A DNA stretch of 64,000 bases from Kalmusia sp. IMI 367209 (taxonomy: Eukaryota; Ascomycota; Dothideomycetes; Pleosporales; Didymosphaeriaceae), in NCBI GenBank assembly GCA_027946365.1, contig JAPEUQ010000006.1, positions 310,001-374,000 of the forward strand, read 5' to 3'. Made by a program: the position numbers and the translations under genes. Below the pieces are notes generated by a model. It had not been told where the DNA came from. It worked only from the letters and a program-made list of their open reading frames with translations, and did not search any database. This document shows positions 58,257-64,000 of this stretch, in pieces. Position 1 is the first letter of the stretch, and each line of letters starts with the position of its first letter.

Positions 58257-59602
58257 ATGAGTAAAACGGAACTTGACGATGATGTCAATGGTGAGCGCTG
58301 ATGTTCTAGATAATTGGGTGAATTGTGTACAGGCATGATCGTATATTTTATGGGATGACTGAGCGAGTGAATTTTCTGGTCGAGATCACCTTATGCTACC
58401 GCTTGCAGGCTTTGCAACAGCAGCGATGGAACACTGTGGTTGGATTGATATGTTCCTTTCAAGAGGGTGCTTCAAAGAGGGTGTGTTTGGCAGTGCTACT
58501 GCTTACTTCTCTTACACATTGTTTGATAAATAGACCCACAAGTTATTCGTGTATGTCGCTCCTTGACCGGAGAAATGGAGCCCCACTTAGCTTGTGAGAA
58601 GGAGCAACCGCCAACAAATATCTCTCGAACTGAACACAAATAGTTTGTAGGTATGCGACCACGACCTGAGCTTCGCCAATACCACGTGAATTGGGCGTCT
58701 CTACCAGGTCACGCTATACGAGGCTACCCAGTCATTCGGAGTTTAGGCCCGCACGACCCGAATCGAGCCTCCAACCGTGCCTCCAATCACGCATCCCACA
58801 AAAGTTTATCCGACCATTTGAGGCTTGCAGAATTGCGACAGTCTGTCACCCGGCATTGCTCTCATGCATTTCGGGTTATTCACTACCGTCAGCTTGCTGC
58901 ATAGCTCCGCTATCATTACCGGGGTGCTCCTCTCAACCGACGTCCACCGAATCAGCATCTATTCGCTGGTCATCGTTTCGAATCCGTACTCGCAGCCTCA
59001 CTCTACATAGAGGCACTATTTTCCACAGTATATTAGATCTGTTATGTGTATCATCCAGCACGCAAGGCCAGAAATGACACGGATGAGAGGAGCCGAACTA
59101 TTTCGCACTTTACCTGTCTACTGCTGTCCTGAGCATCTAGCCATACGTTCCTATGTCGAACCATCTGAATGGACGCATCTCGGGCGGTCGAAAGCGGCTG
59201 AATGCTTACACTTTCGGCTCATTACCGGTACCCCGACTCTTCATGCTCTAGGCGATCTGCGCCGTTCTGTCCGCACGCTTTGGACGCAAGGCTCGATCGC
59301 AGCTTTCGGATGTTCGAGCCTCCCTCCACACCAGATCCCCACTCTATCAGCTTTTAGGCGGATTTAAAGGTCCCTGATGTTTTTCCACCGATGGTCCGAA
59401 ACTTAAGAAAACGACTGACTGCTACCGATTCGCAGACCTTGAATCTGTTCTACGTACTTTTTTCGTTTCCAAGATTCACTCGCTCTTCCCCTGCGGCGAA
59501 TGTCAATTAGCATTTATTGAGCCCTGCAATAATTTGAGACAAGTGCGCATTCTTAACTACAATCTCCGGCTGTCCAGGTCGATTGTCTATCGCTTGTTTG
59601 CT
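58257..59602. other. Intergenic region, 1.35 kb
   Basis: Myosin 3' flank and GH3 promoter. Plus frames at 58653-58904, 58691-59077 and 59044-59367 have no recognisable content or splice partners. C/T-rich near the GH3 start. Confidence 0.5.
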
Positions 59603-62600
59603 ATGGATGCTATCGAGCTTGAGCAGCCTCTTTCAATAGAGGGAGGGCAAGTCCCTCACATCAATACCAAAGAAGCGATCATCCAGGTTCAGCCCATCAC
59701 TGAATACCCGACACCCGCAACGACACCAGACGAACAATCACCACGTGAAGATAAAATGACCGGTGAAAGGGATCTTCAGCTCAATATTTCTGACGAAAGG
59801 GCAAGGAAGTTGGCGGCGACGCTGACTCTGGAAGAACAGGTGTGATACCCTCTCTCATTAGAGTTATGGAGCTCGGACCCCACCGCATCCGTGTCCAGAC
59901 GCGTGCTGGCTGATCATTTATATTGCTGTATGCAAGTTTATTTTCACAGCACTCGGCTGGCCTCAGTGTGTGATGCTTAACGAAGGATTCCATCTGCAAC
60001 TCGCGGTGGCTTACCTGTGAGGCAACACAGTCGAAACATACAGTGATTGCATTGTTTCGCATGACTTGAATTCTTGGTCAACGCGCCGAGATTATAGTAG
60101 CAATGTCAAAGCCACGCAACTGGAGACATTAACTTCTGGACTAACACCTCCAGATATCGCTTTTGGCCGGAGCAGACTTTTGGCGGTCTATGCCTATTCC
60201 TAGTAGGAAAATACCCTCAATCAAAACAACCGATGGACCGAATGGCGCACGAGGAGAGTTCTTCACCAATGGCACGCCTGTAAGTGGCTATCCCTAAGAC
60301 TATTACTCAAGCTGCTCACCATACTAGGCAGCATTATTTCCATGTGGCATCTCTGTGGCATCAACCTGGAACCTAGACTTAATTGAGGAAATCGGACGGC
60401 ACCTTGGAGACGAGACTAAAGCGCGAGGAGCACATGTCTTGCTCGCGCCTACAGTGTGCATGCATCGATCACCGCTTGGTGGGCGCAATTTTGTGAGTGA
60501 CCCTGAAGCCTAGCTATAATGGAAGCCATACAAGATTACTGTTTTCAAGTTTCTTCTCTTGAGGTCGTCAATTCGAGTCAACACTTTACTGACTCGCACT
60601 CTTAATTGCAGGAATCTTACTCCGAAGATCCCTTCCTTACCGGAAAACTAGCCGCATCCTATATTCGTGGACTGCAGAGCAAAAAGATCGCTGCAACAAT
60701 CAAGCATTTTGTTGGCAATGAGCAAGAGACGGAGCGCAAGGCATATGATGCTGTTATCGCAGAGCGACCTCTTCGGGAAATATACCTCAAGCCGTTCGAA
60801 ATTGCTGTTCGAGAAGCTTCGCCATGGGCGCTCATGAGCTCATACAACATCGTTAACGGAGTGCATGCTGACGAGAACACTCACACCCTCAGGGAGATTT
60901 TACGTGAAGAGTGGAAATGGGACGGCGCTGTTATTTCTGATTGGACTGGGACTTATGCCACGGCGCCGTCGATAAAAGCTGGAGTTGATATTGAGATGCC
61001 TGGACCTACTAAATGGCGAGAGGTAGAACAGGTGCTCGAGGCGCTAGAAAAAGGTGAGGTGACAAGAGACGAAATTGAGACGGCAGCGGGGAACGTTCTC
61101 TTCCTTGTGGACCGTACGAAGGGCTTAGACGATCAGAGTCCAGAACCTAAAGGAGCAGTCGATTGACACCGAGGAGACACGCAGCTTGATCCTTCAGGCC
61201 GGCATTCAGGGATTGACCTTGTTGAAGAATGAAGGCAATGTGCTTCCTATCCGGGGGGCGAAGAAGATTGCTCTTATAGGTCCTAATGTTAAGAGGGCTA
61301 TTGCAAGCGGAGGAGGTAGCGCAGGTCTGAACCCATACTATAGTATCAGCCCCTGGGATGGTATTCGTGAACGATTTGATGGAGAAGTTGTTTTTGCACA
61401 GGGCTGTGACAGCTCGAAATGGCTGCCATTGGCTGCACCTTATTGCACGACGCCCAACGGCTTGCAAGGGGTTCAATTGGAATACTACTATGGTGACAAG
61501 TTCGAGGGGAGAACCGGCGGTTGTCCAGCACAAAGTCAATACCGATCTATGGCTTTGGGATTCCGCTCCCAAGGCAGTTCTTCCTGCATACTCTTTCAAA
61601 GTCAAGGCTACAATTACTCCGAAGTCTACCGGAAATCATACATTTAGTTTCGCGTCGGTGGGACCTGGCAAGCTCTTCTTGGATGGTGAAATCTTGATCG
61701 ATAACTGGGATTGGAAAGAGGATGGCGAAGCCATGTTCTCTGCTTCAGAGGATAAATTGGCATCAATACAACTCGAGGAGGGTAAGCCAGTTGAACTGCT
61801 CGTTGAGAGCACCAACGAGGTTCGACCAGCGTCGAAAGCCTCTATCATTGGTCGCCAACACGATTACGGCGGCTGCCGCATTGGCTACCAGGAAGAAGAC
61901 AAGATTGACCGCCTACAGGAGGCTACCGAGATTGCTAGAGCTGCTGATGTTGCAGTGGTCGTTGTTGGACTCGATGCGGAGTGGGAGTCGGAAGGGTATG
62001 ATAGGGACAGCATGGATCTACCTAAGGACGGCTCGCAAGACCGCCTGATCGAAGCGGTGCTCAAGGCTAATTCGCGCACTGTTGTGGTGAATCAGTCTGG
62101 CACCCCAGTCACGATGCCATGGGCTAGCCACGCTCCAGCAATTCTACAAGCTTGGTACCAGGGTCAGGAAGCAGGCCATGCGCTCGCAGACGTGCTTCTG
62201 GGAAATGCAAGTCCAAGCGGTAAACTTCCCACTACATTCCCTGTCCGTTTGGAGGACAATCCATCGTACCACAACTGGCCTGGCGAGAACCTGAAAACCG
62301 TATATGGAGAGGGTATCTACATTGGCTACAGACACTACGAGCGCTCCAAAATCGCGCCGCTCTTCCCCTTCGGTCACGGTTTAACATATACCACGTTTGA
62401 ATACGGCACGCCAATCGCGAATACTTCTATGCTCTCAGCCTCCGAGTCGATCACCATCACGGTTCCCGTGACCAACACCGGCTCCGTGGCCGCCTTCGAA
62501 ATTGTACAGGCATATGTCAAAGACATCAAATCTCGACTTCCGCGCCCTGAGAAGGAGCTCCAAGCGTTCGGCAAGGTATTCCTACAACCAGGAGAAACTA

Positions 62601-62834
62601 AGGACGTAGCATTAAGCTTAGATAAGTATTCTGTTGGATATTTTGATACGAGTCTGGGAAATAACGGGCTGTGGATCGCAGAGGCGGGTGCGTTTGAGGT
62701 CTTGATTGGGGCGAGTAGTGCAGATATTAGGTAAGTGACTTTGCATGGGCCGTGTACAGGACGCAAAGGCTAACTCCTTGAAAAGGACGAAGTTTGAGTT
62801 CGAAGTGGAAGAAAGTTTTACGTGGGTGTTTTAG
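59603..62834 (+). pseudogene. Glycoside hydrolase family 3 beta-glucosidase with PA14 insert; two frame breaks (pseudogene or assembly error)
   Basis: Would hydrolyse beta-glucosides; no signal peptide, so an intracellular form. Exons 59603-59839, 60154-60279, 60328-60492, 60612-62730, 62786-62834; intron 1 is 314 bp, long for this region. Within exon 4 the frame is broken by one extra base in aaagg 61149-61153 (the original frame stops at 61166) and one in gggg 61506-61509. Allowing for both gives exactly 898 codons. Motifs: LEEQISLLAGADFW, TTDGPNGARGEFF, GGRNFESYSEDP, IKHFVGNEQETER, nucleophile Asp286 in VISDWTG. The second domain has LLKNEGNVLP and ALIGPN. A PA14 insert (NHTFSFASVGPGKLFLDGE) is followed by QSGTPVTMPW, the Fn3-like domain and the end FEFEVEESFTWVF. 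All conserved sites are kept, so decay would be recent. Confidence 0.88.
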
Positions 62835-63612
62835 TGGTCTATACATTATCTATGGATGCTGGGGGTGCGTGATTATTGGCGTTTGAAGGGTGTTTGGCGT
62901 AACGTGGCATGTCGTGTGTGAATCCGAATTGGGTAGTTCATATGTACACGCAGGTTACAAGCCTTGTGGCAGTATCTCAAAGTCTTAATGGTGAGGTATG
63001 AAGCTGATCAAAGCCCCCATAGAGATCTTTAGTGGGATTGAGCTACACGCTACAAGATCAAGGGTCGTCTTGGGCAACATCGATGCCACTTCATGGAATC
63101 GAAGTGGCGTATTTGAAGGGGGGAAGAAATCACGTTAGCGTTGATTGGAAGGCATGACACGTGAAAGAGGTCTCGGCCCCACAGCTGACCCCTGCAGCGG
63201 AAACGGAAAAACATGCGCCGCCGAAGGTCGCTCGGTGCTGGGGCGTTTTCTACAGCTTCCCACACCTTGACCTCATCCGCCATCACTACTCCACGAGGTA
63301 TCGCACCGAGCGCGTTCTCAGTAGAGTCGCATACAGCTTTACGATCTTATTGTCTTCTCTTTTGGCGCCACTTGCGCATAAAGCTGTCACGGCACCTTTC
63401 AGCTGTTACGGTCCCTCCTAATCACCCTTAGTACTGCGAGCTGCCCTTTTCCGACGATCGGAACCGCGCAGCACGTCTCGCAGCACAACACTCTTCCTTA
63501 AAGCTCTAGATGAGTTCCTGCCACTGCTGATACCTACCCACGATCCGCGGACGCGCCTTTTCACTGGCTGTCGTCGCTGTCCTTAAAGCCGACGAGTAGC
63601 TGTAAAGCCGAG
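62835..63612. other. Intergenic region
   Basis: GH3 3' flank and promoter/leader of the last gene. No gene seen; C/T-rich from about 63,240. Confidence 0.5.
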
Positions 63613-64000
63613 ATGAATCCAGCGCATCGCGACGGGTGGCCGCCGACACAGGCGGCAGCATCAGGAACTAGTCAACAGCAAACAGAGCAGGGTCAGGGGC
63701 AGCCACCGCGCCCGCTGGGCTCCTTTGGGTACGTTCTTTACCATCTCCATGCTCGATCGCTGCCCTAGCAACAATGGATGAGGCATCCCCTTTGGCTGGC
63801 TGCGTACTGACAATGTGCCCGATCATAGGTCAAGCAATGCGACTCAGCAGCCCGCGTCCCACACGTCACCGGCGCAAGGCCCCGCGCCAGTGCTCCCTCC
63901 ACCTGCTGGTACGTGGCCATCGCGAACCGAAGGAGTCTTCGCAATGCTAACATAGTGATCTAGGAGGATCTTTCTACCCGTCGAACGGTACCGCACAACA
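63613..64000 (+). CDS. N-terminus of a Pro/Gln/Ser-rich protein (3' partial)
   Basis: Not identified. Three exons are visible: 63613-63728, 63829-63908 and 63964 to the window end (introns 100 and 55 bp), all in phase. It begins MNPAHRDGWPPTQAAASGTS; the visible ~78 residues are low-complexity (QQTEQGQGQPPRPLGSFG, SHTSPAQGPAPVLPPPAGG). Such starts are common in fungal transcription factors and other regulators, but no domain is in view. Confidence 0.6.

Noticed and set aside
1..64000. tRNA or rRNA genes
   Set aside because: I scanned by eye for T-arm-like ggttcgaatc/ggttcaaatc cores and found none in a cloverleaf context; a tRNA with an intron could still be missed.

Overview
The window is nuclear DNA of a filamentous ascomycete (Pezizomycotina). 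Introns are short (about 41-120 bp, GT-AG, often with a CTAAC/CTGAC branch site), and the gene set is typical: a CreB-type deubiquitinase, a hybrid histidine kinase, a fungal LSD1 with an HMG box, class I myosin with a fungal tail, and a fumarate reductase fused to cytochrome b5. A Dothideomycete is my best guess, but the sequence alone does not settle it. Exon coordinates below were spliced by hand; nearly every model was checked by reading-frame sum and by family motifs across the junctions.

Layout. 1-6 kb: 3' part of an LSD1/KdmA demethylase and a CreB/UBP9-13 deubiquitinase. 6-8.8 kb: a 177-bp tandem repeat and a cryptic three-exon gene candidate. 8.8-13.4 kb: a PAS hybrid histidine kinase whose frame is broken twice. 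13.4-22.7 kb: a microsatellite-rich gene-poor stretch holding one C2H2 regulator. 22.7-30 kb: dense housekeeping genes in divergent pairs (EAF6/TFIIS, UTP12-DIP2/ARPC2). 30-32 kb: an accessory patch with a relic of NLR-type repeats and an unrecognised short gene. 32-45 kb: ANCHR-like zinc finger protein, Cdc1/Ted1 phosphoesterase, fumarate reductase-cytochrome b5, Ctr copper transporter, 3-hydroxyanthranilate dioxygenase, ORC3, GPATCH11-like protein. 46-58 kb: DUF3712 membrane protein, an unrecognised 202-aa protein, an OPA3-like protein, Polo kinase and myosin-I. 59.6-62.8 kb: a GH3 beta-glucosidase with two frame breaks. 63.6 kb to the end: start of a proline/glutamine-rich protein.

Most genes are core eukaryotic functions (chromatin, transcription elongation, ribosome biogenesis, actin, replication origin, mitosis) and are not a functional cluster. 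No secondary-metabolite cluster, CRISPR array, rRNA or tRNA gene, or intact transposon was seen. The most notable signals are: (i) five single-base gains that break the kinase, GH3 and C2H2 genes, all in the same direction, while the core genes are intact; (ii) two cryptic spliced genes missed by simple ORF calling; (iii) the NLR-repeat relic; (iv) a presequence-like N-terminus on the kynurenine-pathway dioxygenase.
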